This document shows, in pieces, positions 1 through 10,739 of a stretch of 64,000 nucleotides of DNA. Source of the stretch: Plantago ovata (taxonomy: Eukaryota; Streptophyta; Magnoliopsida; Lamiales; Plantaginaceae); NCBI GenBank assembly GCA_028274465.1, contig CM051458.1, positions 58,269,253-58,333,252 on the forward strand. The letters are read 5' to 3'. Position numbers and translations under genes: made by a program. Positions within the stretch are counted from its first letter, which is position 1, and every line of letters starts with the position of its first letter. The notes under the pieces are model-generated. The model did not search any database. It was not told the DNA's origin and worked only from the letters and a program-made list of their open reading frames with translations.

Positions 1-95
1 GACAAAAAAGATAAAGAATAGAAAATTACAACACGATTACGAACATTCCAAGAATTGAAAATAAGACTCAACACTTTGCTAAACTGCTATTTGGC

Positions 96-222
96 TTTCT
101 TTTTTGGACCCTTCTTTGCTTTTTTGGGGTCTTTTCTCTTTTTTTCTTTTTTTTTCTTTCCAGATTTTTCTTTTTTTCCTTTCTCTTTTTTCCTGGAATT
201 CTTTTTTTTTTTGATTTTTTTT
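96..222. repeat. Homopyrimidine/homopurine low-complexity tract
   Basis: A T/C-rich run on the + strand, purine-rich on the element's sense strand, lies in the 3' non-coding block of element 0. The same tract recurs in the same place at about 21475-21605, 26095-26235 and 55210-55350, and as purines on + at 11908-12010 in element III. Lysine/glutamate- or phenylalanine-rich reading frames across it are composition artefacts. Its function is unknown. Confidence 0.7.
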
Positions 223-272
223 AGCCAGCAGTAGCATAAAAAAAGAGAAACAAAATGACTCACACGACTTCC

Positions 273-411
273 CCAAACCTATTCGAAAGAATAGGTTGGA
301 GTACAAAATTTACGGAAAATGAAAAATAAACTCACGATACGAAAATGAAAAACAGAAACAAGTCTATGATGGTGTAACCCCCTCCCCAAAACCTATTCGG
401 AAGAATAGGTT
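273..411 (-). other. Pair of conserved 3' non-coding hairpins
   Basis: Two short dyads with stem AACCTATTC / GAATAGGTT and a 4-nt loop lie at 273-299 and 390-411. On the sense strand the first has loop TTCC and the second TTTC. Every Gypsy copy with this block has the same pair, including the beta copy at 11725-11748 and 11837-11863. Strict conservation of the stems with variable loops suggests an RNA structure; its role (packaging, dimerisation, 3'-end processing) is not shown by the sequence. Confidence 0.7.
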
Positions 412-1009
412 ATAAACAAAGGATCACACAACCTCACACTACCTCCTTCCTAGGCATTTAGCAATCTCAAAGCATGGTGAAGACTTGTTGCCTCTTAGGT
501 ACATAATTACTCGGGAAACAACCGTAAGACCCTAACATGCATCATCCTATTATAAAGGCCTTCGTGAACCGCAGTAGAGAAAACACCACTAAGTGATGTC
601 GAGACTACCAAGCTTAACTAAGTGCAATACATATATGTGACAAGCCAAGCGAGAAAAACCTCAAACAAATTCATAGAGATGAAGCATACGATTAATGGCA
701 CAGTTGGTTGATCTACCCAATAAAAAAGTTCAAACAATTCGGCAATAAACTCCATATAAAACATGCAAGACTATCCTAGGATGAATGTAGTGAATGCAGT
801 GAATGCAACCTAAAAATCTAAGAAAGCGGTAAACGTGCAGATGCAAATGCAGACGAATAAAACATGCGAGGTACTATACTCAGCCTACCAATGTCAAGCT
901 CCAAACTAACAATACTAGATCACTTAAATCCCATCCCCCCTCATGAAATTAACGCTAGTCCCTAGCAGTAAGAAAATGAGGAAATAAGATGTGATACTAG
1001 ATGTTACCC

Positions 1010-1901
1010 CATGGTTTGGCCTCGGTCGGCTGAGTATGCTGCTTGTGATTTATTGGGCCTGCTCTGGGAGCTTTATAGGGTGTCATCAGGTATTCTGGTA
1101 TGCGTGGTAGTTTCAATTATAGGCCGGATAGGAACAACTCCCCCATTAGTATCATCATTGCCCGTATGGCCTTCATTGTCACTACTGTCACGCACATCCT
1201 CACTAGTAGAGTTGTAGTGGTGGGTAGAATTCTCAAGAGTAGCCGTCGCTGTTATGGAATCCTCCATTCTAGAGCCCTCCAATAGGATGTGAACTGTTGA
1301 AGGGGAAAGGGCAGTGGTATCAGGACCTCCCCCTCCAACGTTTTACACCACGAGAAGGTTTCAGTAAGCTGCTCGGATACTCAGGAGTCTTCTACCATCT
1401 TTTCCAATGTCGACCACATTCTCTACTGTTGATCCGACCGATGTCTATATGATGCTCCCATTAGAGGCAGGCAAGGGGCACCCCAACGAGGGGCTGGGCA
1501 CCCATGTCATTATGTTTTGGAACCAAGCTAGCGCTTCGGAACCTTCTAGCAACTCCGAACTCAAGATTGAATCCGTCGCGGCGAGAATGTCCCGGTGCCT
1601 TCCAGTTCACTCGGACTTTGCAGTCCTTGTGATGGAGTGCTGACGTAATAATGGTTTCTGTTCCTTCGGTGGTGCATGAATAGGCATAGGAGTCCTTACT
1701 CCAGGTGTACTCTAGCTCCTCCTCTTGGATAATCCACGACGTTGTTGCAAAACCCCTTGGCTCGAACGCACATCTAAAGAGGTCACCCTTCTTGACATGG
1801 TAGTGATCGTTCCCCCTCCAATTCTTCACAGCAATCATACGGGAATGCTCCTTTCCCTTGGTATGGTTCCTACAAACAACAGTTAGTACCTCGTATGACA
1901 C
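1010..1901 (-). pseudogene. Degraded ORF2 of element 0
   Basis: This stretch sits where ORF2 lies in element II. Its C-terminal part has an LSPST motif followed by an acidic, Ser/Asp/Asn-rich tail, matching the layout of the element II ORF2 tail. The upstream part, a 146-codon open stretch at 1461-1901, has no resemblance I recognise to ORF2 of II or III. It may be a diverged or replaced N-terminal half. It is broken, and I assign no function. Confidence 0.45.
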
Positions 1902-2411
1902 AAAACTGACTCATGCATATGCTAGCGTAAGAACGAAATAAACAAGTGATAAAATCAACAATCGAGCTCCCCAAACCTTTAATGTCTAGCCTAGCTTCTT
2001 CATCATGCAACATACCAATGTAACTACTACATGCAATACATCACATAATATTTTTACTAGACAACCAATATCCTAGATAACAAGGCTCAATTCATACCAT
2101 AGTAGCGAAAAATTCGAACATCATAAATCCTCATACTCGATATTTAAGCATTCTATCGTCAAATCCACCAACATTACATCAATAAACACAATCATATGCA
2201 AGAAATCAAAGATAAAGACATATTGCATAACAAGATATATCATCTAGTAGCAAAATTCCCAAATCAACAATCCAAGCATAATTGAGCATGCAATTGATAG
2301 TAAATAACACTTCCAATCACACAAACAACATACTCATGCATCAAATAAACATAATTGAAGCTCAAATTAGAAGACCCCCAAATTCGAAAATTAGGGTTCT
2401 TAGAATGATAC
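1870..2411 (-). other. Candidate leader intron before ORF2 (element 0)
   Basis: On the minus strand GAG|GTATCATTC at 2411 looks like a splice donor and TTTGTAG|GAAC at 1870 an acceptor, enclosing 542 nt of AT-rich sequence. An AACCCTAA box lies shortly after the donor. Elements II and III have an intron-like segment of nearly the same length in the same place. Splicing is inferred, not shown; Bagy-2 of the Athila lineage is known to splice a downstream ORF message. Confidence 0.5.
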
Positions 2412-2961
2412 CTCAGATCTGAAAATCTAATGCATTAGGACGAAATCTGTTCGATGGGAAGGTATATCATGTAATAGGATTCGATTTAAGCTAAAGAACA
2501 CTAAATTTGGTCAAGAAATGAAGAAGTTATGAAGATTTGAAGTTGAAATCGCGAAATTCGGTTTTGGGGAAGGTGGAATGATGAAATTTCAAGAAAATGG
2601 GGTAAAGGGGAAGAAATCCGCGTTTTTGAGCTTCTGGAGCCGTGGGGCGGTTCGCCCCGCACGCGGGGCGGTTCCCCCCACGTGGGGCGGTTCGCCCCGT
2701 GCTCCCCGATGCGGGGAGACGACTTCCGTCGTCAGAAAACGCGGTTTTAATCCCCGAAACCAATTTTTTCAAAAAAACACTCGAAAAATCTCACTCAAAC
2801 ATAAGCATATACGACACAGACATGAACAGATTTGCATACGAGAAGCAAATAGTTCAAGAATGAATGCATGCAGAAAAGCAGTAAAGAAAGCGATAAAAGC
2901 TCCGGGTTGCCTCCCGGATAGCGTCATTGTTTAAAGTCTTTGACTCGACTCCTGTCTGCGC
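2412..2961 (-). repeat. Spacer with GGGGCG-GTT-CGCCCC palindromes
   Basis: This non-coding spacer lies between the protease end and the candidate leader intron. At 2642-2716 it has three tandem GC-rich dyads of the form GGGGCG-GTT-CGCCCC (one imperfect), the same motif that sits just upstream of the TATA box in family alpha LTRs. The rest, about 2412-2640, is pyrimidine-rich on the sense strand and looks like an untranslated leader. Confidence 0.65.
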
Positions 2962-4795
2962 CTATCTCTTCTTTTTGCGGGTGCTAGGATTCCCCTTCAT
3001 TGATCTCCTCTCCATGCCACGAACCTGTGAATAAGAAAGAATATAGGGTGCAAGACCACAGTAGTGTTCGTGAAAGAAATATCGGGCGGATCAGGTGGAT
3101 CAGATATGGCGTGCAATACGTGTTGCTTGCCATCCATTTTGATAGTGCAAGTTCTTTGGTAGATGTCCATCACGGAGCGTAGTTTAGTCAATAACGTTCT
3201 CCCTAAGAGTATGACATCCCCATACCAGGTGCAGACACCGGCATAACTACAAAATTGGTGTAAACAGATGCTTCACCAATCTTGACCAACACATTTTCAC
3301 AACTCCTTCGGGTCTCATAAATGATCCATCTGCCAGTTGCACAATAGCCCTTTCCTCAGATAGTTTTCCAAGGTTACTCTTTTCAAACACATTCAAAGGA
3401 ATTATGTTTGACTAGGATCCCGTGTCTAGTGTGGCACGGACATCTTCAAGCTCACCAATCCCTACCTTAACATCGAAACTCTTAGGGAGTGGTTCGGGAT
3501 CCTCTTGCTCCTCATCACTTACGTCAGAACCAAGGTCCTTCTCTTCTTCCTTAGCCTGTAGAAGTTCTTCCTTCTTGCAACACTCGCACTTAACAACCTT
3601 CTTGATGGTGATTTCGTCAGGTAGATCACCACCCAATGTAATGGCATTTGACTTCACAGTGTTGCTAGGAAGTTTGCCTTGCTCCCTACTTGCTCCTCGG
3701 TCGATCAACTCTTGCATCTTTTGATGGGCAAGCCTAGTGCTCTCTTCCAACCTATCGAGCCTTGCCCTAATCTTCTCGGAATCTTCTTCATAACGTTTGA
3801 GAAAACTTTGTGTGTGATCAACCATCTTCTGCAAGTTCTCCATCAGTTGAGCCGACTTTGACTTCGGTGGCTCTTTCTGAGCGGGGTTTTCGTAGTGGTC
3901 ATTACCATAGCTTAGCCTACTACGGTCTTGGTTAGGGCCATAAGTTTGGTTAGCCGGTGCATATCCTTGATTGTTTCGGAATCCCCTTCTCCAAAATCCA
4001 CCTCGAGGATTCCTACCGTCTTGTCCGTAGCTAACTTCTTGAGTACCAAACTCCGTAGCAAAGGCTTCTTCTTCGCCTCCTCGAGCCCAGTTGCTATCAT
4101 CGTATGCCAGCTCCGATCTACACATATGAGCCCCATGCCCATAGTTCTTGCATATTCCGCATACTTCGTTCGAAACAGTTGTTCCAGTGGCACTCTTGAG
4201 GACCTGCTTCAATTCGTTGGTAAAGCACTCGAATTGATCCCCATTCCCCCTATACATAGGGGCTTCTTGAGTCGGTGGCAGCTTCAGGTCCACGTCTCCT
4301 AACCATTGCTCTTGGGTCCTTGAACTGTGAACCCTTAGCAAGCATTTCGAAAACTGCCCAGACGGCTTCTGCGGTTACCTCCCAAATATTGCGTCGGCAT
4401 TGGAAATCCACCACTTGTTGGTTCTCGAAGGTTAGTCCATTGTAGAAGTGTTGGACTAGGTCGGAGAGTTCAAAACCATGGTGAGGGCACTTGTTCGTGA
4501 GATCTTGGAATCTCTCAAACGCGGTGTAGATGGTCTCATCATAGTCCTGCTTGAATCCAGTGATCTGCGCCTTTAGCGCGGTAGTCGAGGTGTGAGGGAA
4601 GTATTCTCATGAAAGCTGAAAAAACCTTCTCCCAAGTGTCCAGCGAGCCTGCTGGTAGAGAACTCAACCATGACTTGGCTCTGTCGCCAAGTCCCATAGC
4701 AAAAACCTTCATCCTCAACTCGTCCGTTGTTATTTCAGCTCCGGGTCGTGGGAGTTGGTTGACGAAATCATCGATATCGTGCAAGTGATGAACGT
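2962..4795 (-). pseudogene. gag-protease region of element 0 (5' end missing here)
   Basis: The minus strand encodes a Retrotrans_gag-type capsid segment, a CCHC zinc knuckle of the form CGICKNYGHGAHMC, a charged coiled linker and the start of a retropepsin-like protease with the DTGS active site. The arrangement matches the open 646-codon gag-protease of element IV. The reading frame is broken at several places and the 5' end is cut off by element III. Confidence 0.8.
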
Positions 4796-6178
4796 ATTTT
4801 TGACGCGTTCATCTTGTCCTTTTTTACCTTCTTTTGCTATCTTCTAGCCTTGTTTTTTGGTTAGTTTTGTAGAATAGTGTCACGTTTTGTGTTTTCTGCA
4901 TTTTCAGGCACTTAGGTACGAAACGGCGTTTTTGGAGCTAAAAACGAGCCTTTTTGATGGAAAAGATGGCCTCGTTGAAGTTCCCCAATCTCCGTGGCTT
5001 GTTCGTAAGTGTTTGGGTATCAATAAGCATCGAGAAGGATGAGTCCAAGGCACCCGAGGGCCATGCGAGGGCAAAAAGATTGAGTTTGAAGACAAAAATC
5101 TGCCCAGGAGCCAAGCTAAGCGCCTGGAATAGTGAAGCGCTCCGCTTCAATTTCCAGGAGCTTTGGCACAGAAGCCAAGCGAAGCGCTTGGAGTGCCCAA
5201 AGCGCTTCGCTTGCCAAGCGCTCCGCTTGGCTTCTCCAAGCGGTCCGCTTGGCAACGGTTACGTTTTCGGATTTTCCTTCTTAGATCTGATCTTTGATCA
5301 TTTTTTCAATATCTTTTGAACTGTAACTTCGTTTTGGAAAGCTCCTAAGCCCCAAAACTCAGATTACATTGTATTTTAGCTTGGGATTCAAGGTTTTGAT
5401 TGGGATTCATCCTTTGTAATCATCTACGGAGAGGTTTTCTTTGCTTTCCACCGATTAGTGACAGCTTTGGTGGTAACTTGTATCACTCTCTTGTCTTGTA
5501 GTTTGATATGATGTATTCTGATTATTATTCATATGAATTGATGTCTATGTTGATGAATATGAGTAGCTAAATCTTTTGTGTTGGTGGTAGAATGTAGAAT
5601 ATGCATGCTATGGGTTATGTTTATGCTTACATGAGATTGTGATTCAATCTTGCTGCAAATCCCTTCATATGATTCTTAGTTGCCTATAAAATATATTCGA
5701 ATTGAGTATAGTGACAAAGTCTTGGTCAATGAAAGCTATAGGATTGTATGTTAGAGATTTGCAGCATGCTAGATAAATGGTGTTGGTGACAAGCACCTCT
5801 AAAGTATTGATAGTGATCTTTTATGATGTGTGTCTTAAAGTTGCCTAGACAAGTTGCTTAGCAGACTTGATCGAAGGTTTTACGCACTGAACTTGTGAGC
5901 ATATTCGTAACCCATGCATGTGTATTTGATTTCTACCACCAACCGTTTTCCAAGCTTGTTTACAACAATCTGATTTCTCGTTGTTTTGTTCAAAGGAAAC
6001 CATTCTACAAACATTTGAACTCGTTGATTGAAATTACTAGCAAAAACCTCAAACAAAGCCACGTTAGGTCCCGAGAGAACGACACTCGGGGACAACTTGC
6101 CATTGCACTCTAGTTTGTGTAGTGATAAGTGTTCTTAGGCTTTTAAACAAATTTAATTGGTGAAAAACGACATCATCA
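4796..6178 (+). repeat. 5' LTR of element III (LTR G)
   Basis: It starts TGATGAACG and ends ACATCATCA, giving TGATGA/TCATCA terminal inverted repeats, and is 1383 bp long. It is followed two bases later by the primer site. The 5' half holds GC-rich palindromes; the 3' end has the GAGAACGACACTCG block also seen near the end of alpha LTRs. No coding potential is supported; small open frames here are chance. Confidence 0.9.
5108..5252 (+). repeat. CCAAGCG-NNN-CGCTTGG palindrome cluster in LTR G
   Basis: It holds several dyads with 6-7 bp stems and 3-nt loops: GAAGCG-CTC-CGCTTC near 5123, CCAAGCG-AAG-CGCTTGG at 5175-5191, CCAAGCG-CTC-CGCTTGG near 5214 and CCAAGCG-GTC-CGCTTGG at 5236-5252. The first is flanked by CCTGGAA/TTTCCAGG, making a nested hairpin. 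The same cluster is in LTR H at about 12953-13098 and in the two internal spacers of element III. Confidence 0.8.
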
Positions 6179-6181
6179 ATT

Positions 6182-6199
6182 TGGCGCCGTTGCCGGGGA
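6182..6199 (+). promoter_or_regulatory. Primer-binding site, tRNA-Asp(GUC), element III
   Basis: TGGCGCCGTTGCCGGGGA is an 18-nt complement of the 3' end of plant tRNA-Asp(GUC) with its CCA tail. It lies 3 nt after the 5' LTR and defines the start of minus-strand cDNA. Athila-lineage elements characteristically use this tRNA. Confidence 0.9.
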
Positions 6200-6321
6200 C
6201 TTAACTCCTTTGGTTGGTGTTTTTGTTTTGGTTTTTTCAGCCAACATCTCTTCTTTGTCTCATTTCTGTTTTTGTTTCTTTTTGCTTGAGATACTCACTA
6301 TCTTGTATTTCAGGTGAGTGC
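6200..6321 (+). other. 5' leader of element III
   Basis: A short T-rich, non-coding leader between the primer site and gag. It contains a TTTCAG|GTGAGT sequence just before the gag start that resembles a splice site. An open frame extends upstream through it, but the ATG at 6322 matches the conserved gag N-terminus of the alpha elements (MP-TR). Confidence 0.6.
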
Positions 6322-8615
6322 ATGCCTAGAACCCGAACGGGTGGACCTATTATTGAACCTTTTGTAGACGAGATTGATCGTTTGTTTCAAAGGAGAAGGA
6401 GGAATTTGAATCTCGAGTTTGAAGGAGTAGCATCTAGAGCTCGGGAAGAGTCTTCTTCTTATCTTTTGGAGCCAATTCTTGAATCTGTTTACTTGGAAGG
6501 TGAAATGGCGGAGAGACCTATACGCACACTTACTAAGCCTACGGTTGGGGCTAGAGGACCGGCAATTGTCCTCAATGATGCCACAAGGAACTTGGAGATC
6601 AAAAAACACATGTTCCAACAACTACCCAAATTCTATGGGATGGCTAATGAGGATGTGATAGGGTACTTGAATAAGCTAGAGAACTTTGTTCTCCATCTTG
6701 GGCGACCAGGAGCTGGTGTTACAGATGATGATCTCCGCATGAAGGTCTTTTCTATGGGGCTAGGCGATCGTGCAAAGGCTTGGCTCAATACTTTGGAGGC
6801 CGAGTCCTTGACAACATGGGATCTATGTTTCGATAAGTTCATGGAGCGGTACTACACCGCTTCCAAGACAATGGCTATGAAGAGACAAATTAGCTCCTTC
6901 GAGCAGAGGTACGATGTGCCTTTCCACGAGGCCTATGATCGTTTCATGGGGTTGCATCATCGATGCCCACATAACGGGTATGATAAAGGTCAGCTTCTCC
7001 AATTCTTTTACAATGGTTTACATCCTGAGATTCAATCTCAAGTGGATAGTATTTGTGGAGGTAGTATGGGGGAGTTGCTTCCTTCTCAAGCCCAAGTGAA
7101 GCTGGACATGATGTACCGGAATTCCCAAAACCGGAATGTGAGGGCTCGTGTGCTCCAAAAGGAGCAAAGAGGTGAGGCCAAGGTAGTAGTGGAGCAAAAT
7201 GCCTTCGATGGGTTCGCCCATGAAGTGAAGCAAGATTTGAGGCCAAGCGTTCCTTCTCCTTCTACGGAAGTTTGTGGTGTGTGCAAGAACTATGGGCACC
7301 TGGCCTACTTATGCCGTTCTGAATTTGCAAGAGAGCAATATATCACGAACGATGTCCGTCAAGAAGTATATGCTGCTGAGGGAGAGCAACTAGTTGGAGA
7401 TGTGAACTACGGGCACGGTTATGGAAATGTGAGGCCACAAAACCGTGGACCCCGAGGTGGGTACCAGAATCAAGGCAACCGTGGTTATCTTCATAACCCG
7501 GATCAAAATGCCTATGGGCCTAATGAAGATAGAAGTCATCTCAGCTATGGGAACAATTGGTATGAAGGAGCACCGCCTTCTAATCCTCCACCTCCACCTC
7601 AGGTTGCTAGTTCGGGACCACAAGGTGGAGGGGTGCTTCCTTCACCTCTTGTCTCTTCACTCAATGATCTGGTTATGAAGACGAACAAATTCATGGAGCA
7701 TTACTATCGTAATGAGGCTACTAACAATCAACGCTTTGAGAAGCTTGAGGCTAGTAGTAGCAGTCTCCATAAGAAGCTACAAGAGCTTATAGATCTGGGG
7801 GCTAGTAGAGAGCAAGGGAAGTTTCCCGGAAACACGGAGAAGGCAATGGCCATAACCGTGGTGACTGATTTGCCCGTGGAGATCACGGTTGTGAGAGACA
7901 ATGCACTAGTTGAGGTGCCAAGTTGCAAGATAACTGAAACTTGCAAAGTGAGTGAGGAGCTTGAGACTCCTAAGGTAGTTGTGGAAGAGAAAATGGTCGC
8001 ACAATCTGATGCGATAGGTGAAGAAGTGAATGAAAACTCATCGTCTGAGGATGAGTTGGTGGATATGGTGGAAGTGTCCTATCCAAGAGAGCTTTGATGT
8101 GGAAATCGGCTTGGGTAAGAAGGATGAAATAGTGGAAACTCTAGACACGGGAGCAGGGTGTGAATGTCATACCTTTGAACGTGTACGAAGAGTCGGGTTT
8201 GTCTGGCTTAAGACCAATGAAGTGCATGGTGCAATTGGCGGATGGGTCTATGAAGAAGCCATTGGGTGTGATCGAGAATCTAGTGGTAAGAGTCGCCGGT
8301 GTAGAGGTCAAGACGAAATTCATCGTCATGCCTACATCCTCCGCAAAGCTCAAGGATGTGGTTCTTTTGGGTAGAGCCTTCATCAACAAATTACATATGG
8401 TGATAGACATGTACCGTCGTACATGTAGCTTCGAGGTAAATGGCAAGCAACATACGTTGCGAGCCATAATTAATTCATGTGCTTATGTTGATACTAACGA
8501 ACTTGTAGGATTCTTTGGTCCTCTTTATGTTCGTCAAGATGTGCAGGGACTTAGTGCTTTGAAGAGCACTTCGACGGGGAAGTCGAGTACCCGATGCAAA
8601 ATTGATCCCGCATGA
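6322..8615 (+). pseudogene. gag-protease region of element III
   Basis: The start is set at MPRTRTGG, homologous to MPHTRSAG in family alpha. Gag is open to 8097 and shows the Retrotrans_gag core (FYGMANEDVIGYL, LRMKVFSMGLGDRAKAWL), a CCHC knuckle CGVCKNYGHLAYLC around 7273-7317, a Gly/Asn/Tyr-rich stretch and a coiled acidic linker. A retropepsin-like domain follows (DTG, QLADGS, VVLLGRAF) to about 8615. The protease part is broken, with one or two breaks. Gag would form the capsid and protease would mature it; polymerase functions must come from elsewhere. Confidence 0.85.
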
Positions 8616-9235
8616 GCTAAGACGAGTCGAGCCAACGACTTTTAAACAAAGGCGCTTCTCGGGAGGCAACCCGAGGTTGTAGGTAATTGCATGTAGATTA
8701 GAAGCACGTTTAAAATTTTGTTTCGTTGTTTAGACAAGGTTTTTGGGGTGAAAATATAGCAAAAGTTGAAAAAAAAATGGATTTGGGAGCTTCAGGTCCC
8801 AAGCGAACCGCTTGGGAAGCCCAAGCGGTCCGCTTGGATTTCCAGTAAGAATCCCATTCTTACTGGAAATCCAAGCGAAGCGCTTGGCACCCCCAAGCGG
8901 TCCGCTTGAATTTCCAGTAAGAATGAAATTTCTTACTGGAAATCCAAGTGGAGCGCTTGGGAGTTCCCAAGCGGACCGCTTGCCAAGCGCTTCGCTTGGG
9001 ACGCCCAAGCGCTTCGCTTGGCTTTCCTTAAGAAAGCTAAGCGGGGCACTTGAGATTCAAAGCCCCCCACTTCGTTTTCTTCCTCCATTGCCGATTTTGC
9101 ACCCCAAAAATCTCAATCTCTCTCAATTATCCACCAATTCTTGCAATCTTGTGCATTTTACAAAGCCCATCACCCCCTCTATCATCTAAACCGATCAGAT
9201 TTCACGTTTGAAGCATCCATAACAAGGAATCAAAG
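8616..9235 (+). repeat. Spacer of element III with compound palindrome array and leader-like end
   Basis: At about 8798-9035 there are at least seven CCAAGCG-NNN-CGCTTGG dyads (for example 8798-8816, 8821-8837, 8871-8887). They alternate with longer inverted repeats of ATTTCCAGTAAGAAT: arms at 8838-8852 and 8856-8870 with a 3-nt loop, and a second pair near 8909-8943. From about 9060 the sequence is pyrimidine-rich (TCAATCTCTCTC), like a plant 5' untranslated leader, and ends at the candidate donor at 9235/9236. Confidence 0.75.
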
Positions 9236-9768
9236 GTACCTCTCATGAACCCTAACTTTCTTGAATGTTGGATTTAATTAGCTTCAATTGTGTTATGCAT
9301 TGGTGAATTAGAGTTTGATAATGATTATTGAGCATGTTTCTTACTAGATGTGATGTAATTAATTTAGCTCCTCTTGATTTATGATGAACTCTAGTGATTC
9401 GAATTTTTGCTATGTAATTGTTTGATAATTGTTAGCCTTGAATTTGAGTTATGTTATGATTCGAATTTTTTGCTATGTAATTGTTTGATGATTGTTAGCC
9501 TTGAATTTGAGTTATGTAATGATTATGGTGATGTTGTGATTGCATGAGAATGTGTTGGATTGGTTGGGTAATTTAATTGGAGAGTTTGTTTGCTTTGTTT
9601 AGATTCGTATGGATTTATCGTAACGAAGTGTTAAAGCTTCTCGATTTGTTCATATGAACTTTAGCAAGCCTTCAAACTCACCATGAGATTACTTGAGTGA
9701 GTATTGGAGTCTAGGAGTCGAGTCTAAGTCTCATTGTCTCTTGAAGTTATCTAATAAGATTTCCCTAG
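9236..9768 (+). other. Candidate leader intron before ORF2 (element III)
   Basis: AAG|GTACCTCTC at 9236 is a plausible donor and TTTCCCTAG|G at 9768 a plausible acceptor, five bases before the ORF2 ATG. The segment is 533 nt, AT-rich, without a long open frame, and has ATGAACCCTAA just after the donor. Position, length and this box match elements 0 and II. It also contains a short direct duplication around 9398-9520. Confidence 0.55.
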
Positions 9769-9773
9769 GTACC

Positions 9774-10739
9774 ATGGACACAAGAGCCAAGAAGAAAGCA
9801 AGGAAGGATGGAGCTTCAACCTCCAAGGAGATTCCCCGTGATGAAAGCGACCGTGACCCATACAAAGAATCGGACGCATTGCGGAGGTTCTGATACAACT
9901 TCTATAGGAGAGGAGAACGGTCAGTGATTTGGGACCGTAGCATCTCCTTTACTTCAAAGGAGTTGGACGTACTTAAGGGGACAAAATATGAGAGCAAGGG
10001 GCTTTTCTTTGATGTACCCTATGCACCCTACGCTCACCTTACCAGGCTTATAACGGCGAGAGGATGGATCTTCTATGGGAAAGAACTCTCCGGATGGGAT
10101 AGAGACCTTGTCGAGGAGTTCCACATTGCCTTCGAGGACTATAACTATAAGGCCGAAGCAGTACCTATTCGTGGTGTGATGGTCCCTTTCTCGCCATTGA
10201 GTATCACTAGTTTCATTATGGGACTAGAGGAACCCTTGCGGGAAGACAAGAATAAGGTAGCATACTATGTGAGTGATCCCTTTGTGCACTATGTCTATGA
10301 CCCAACGATTGAGAAGTTTCCGAGGAAGATAGTCGGGGTTCTGACAACCGAGGACTATAAGCCAAGGAAGACGCGTCTCGATAACACCTTGAAGTATAAA
10401 GATTTGCATTTGCACGCCCGCATGATCCTACCTTTCGGGGTAGCTAATCTGATCCCGGGACTCATAACCGAAGAGATAACGCCGGAAGTCGGGATCTTAG
10501 TCTATTCCCTCATGGCGAACTTGCCCATCACTCCCGGGGACATCATCTTCCAGCAATTCGAGATTAAACGAGAACCTGGCCACCCACTAGTCTTCCCACA
10601 TCTGATCACTGCTATGTGTGAGAAAGCAAATGTGCCAAACATCCGGCTCACTGAGGCATCAAGGGAACCAATCGGCATAGAGACACACGATCTGATACTC
10701 CACCGCTTCGAAGTAGAGCAAGGGTTCGAATCCGAGTGA
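9774..10739 (+). pseudogene. ORF2 of element III (putative plant transposon protein domain)
   Basis: After a Lys/Arg-rich N-terminus (MDTRAKKKARKDG) comes a domain with RGWIFYGKEL, LVEEFHIAFEDY, VPIRGVMVPFSPLSITSFI, NLIPG and PLVFPHLITAMC. This resembles the domain annotated in plants as 'putative plant transposon protein' and commonly found in Athila-like elements downstream of gag. It is not a transposase in any demonstrated sense. It has no membrane segment, so an envelope role is unsupported. The layout matches ORF2 of element II at 27066-28334. About one break is present. Confidence 0.65.

Larger units (their letters stand above)
1..4795 (-). mobile_element. Gypsy element 0 (family alpha, Athila-like), interior part
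   Basis: This is the interior of a minus-strand LTR element. Reading down from 4795 it holds gag and protease, a spacer, a degraded ORF2 and a 3' non-coding block; its 3' LTR would lie left of the window. Gag is interrupted at 4795 by element III, and GCAAG at 4791-4795 is the target duplication. The 5' LTR, primer site and gag start of the same copy appear to be those at 60008-61748, which are now in the opposite orientation. No reverse transcriptase or integrase coding is present. The copy is broken, with several breaks. The family call rests on gag type, the tRNA-Asp primer site and near identity to elements I, II and IV. Confidence 0.85.

Noticed and set aside
79-306. Lys/Glu-rich small ORF, and similar Phe-rich ones near 21440, 26010 and 55120
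   Set aside because: They are shadows of the homopurine/homopyrimidine tract in the 3' non-coding block.
4904-5319. Small ORFs across LTR G repeated at 12779-13160
   Set aside because: They recur because the LTR is duplicated; they run through palindromes and have no protein-like features.
8798-9035. CRISPR-like array
   Set aside because: Repeats are palindromes of varied arm and loop with no constant-length unique spacers, and the setting is a plant retroelement.
9774-10739. DNA transposase
   Set aside because: The domain name includes 'transposon protein', but no catalytic triad or terminal inverted repeats of a DNA transposon are seen; it is an ORF within an LTR element.
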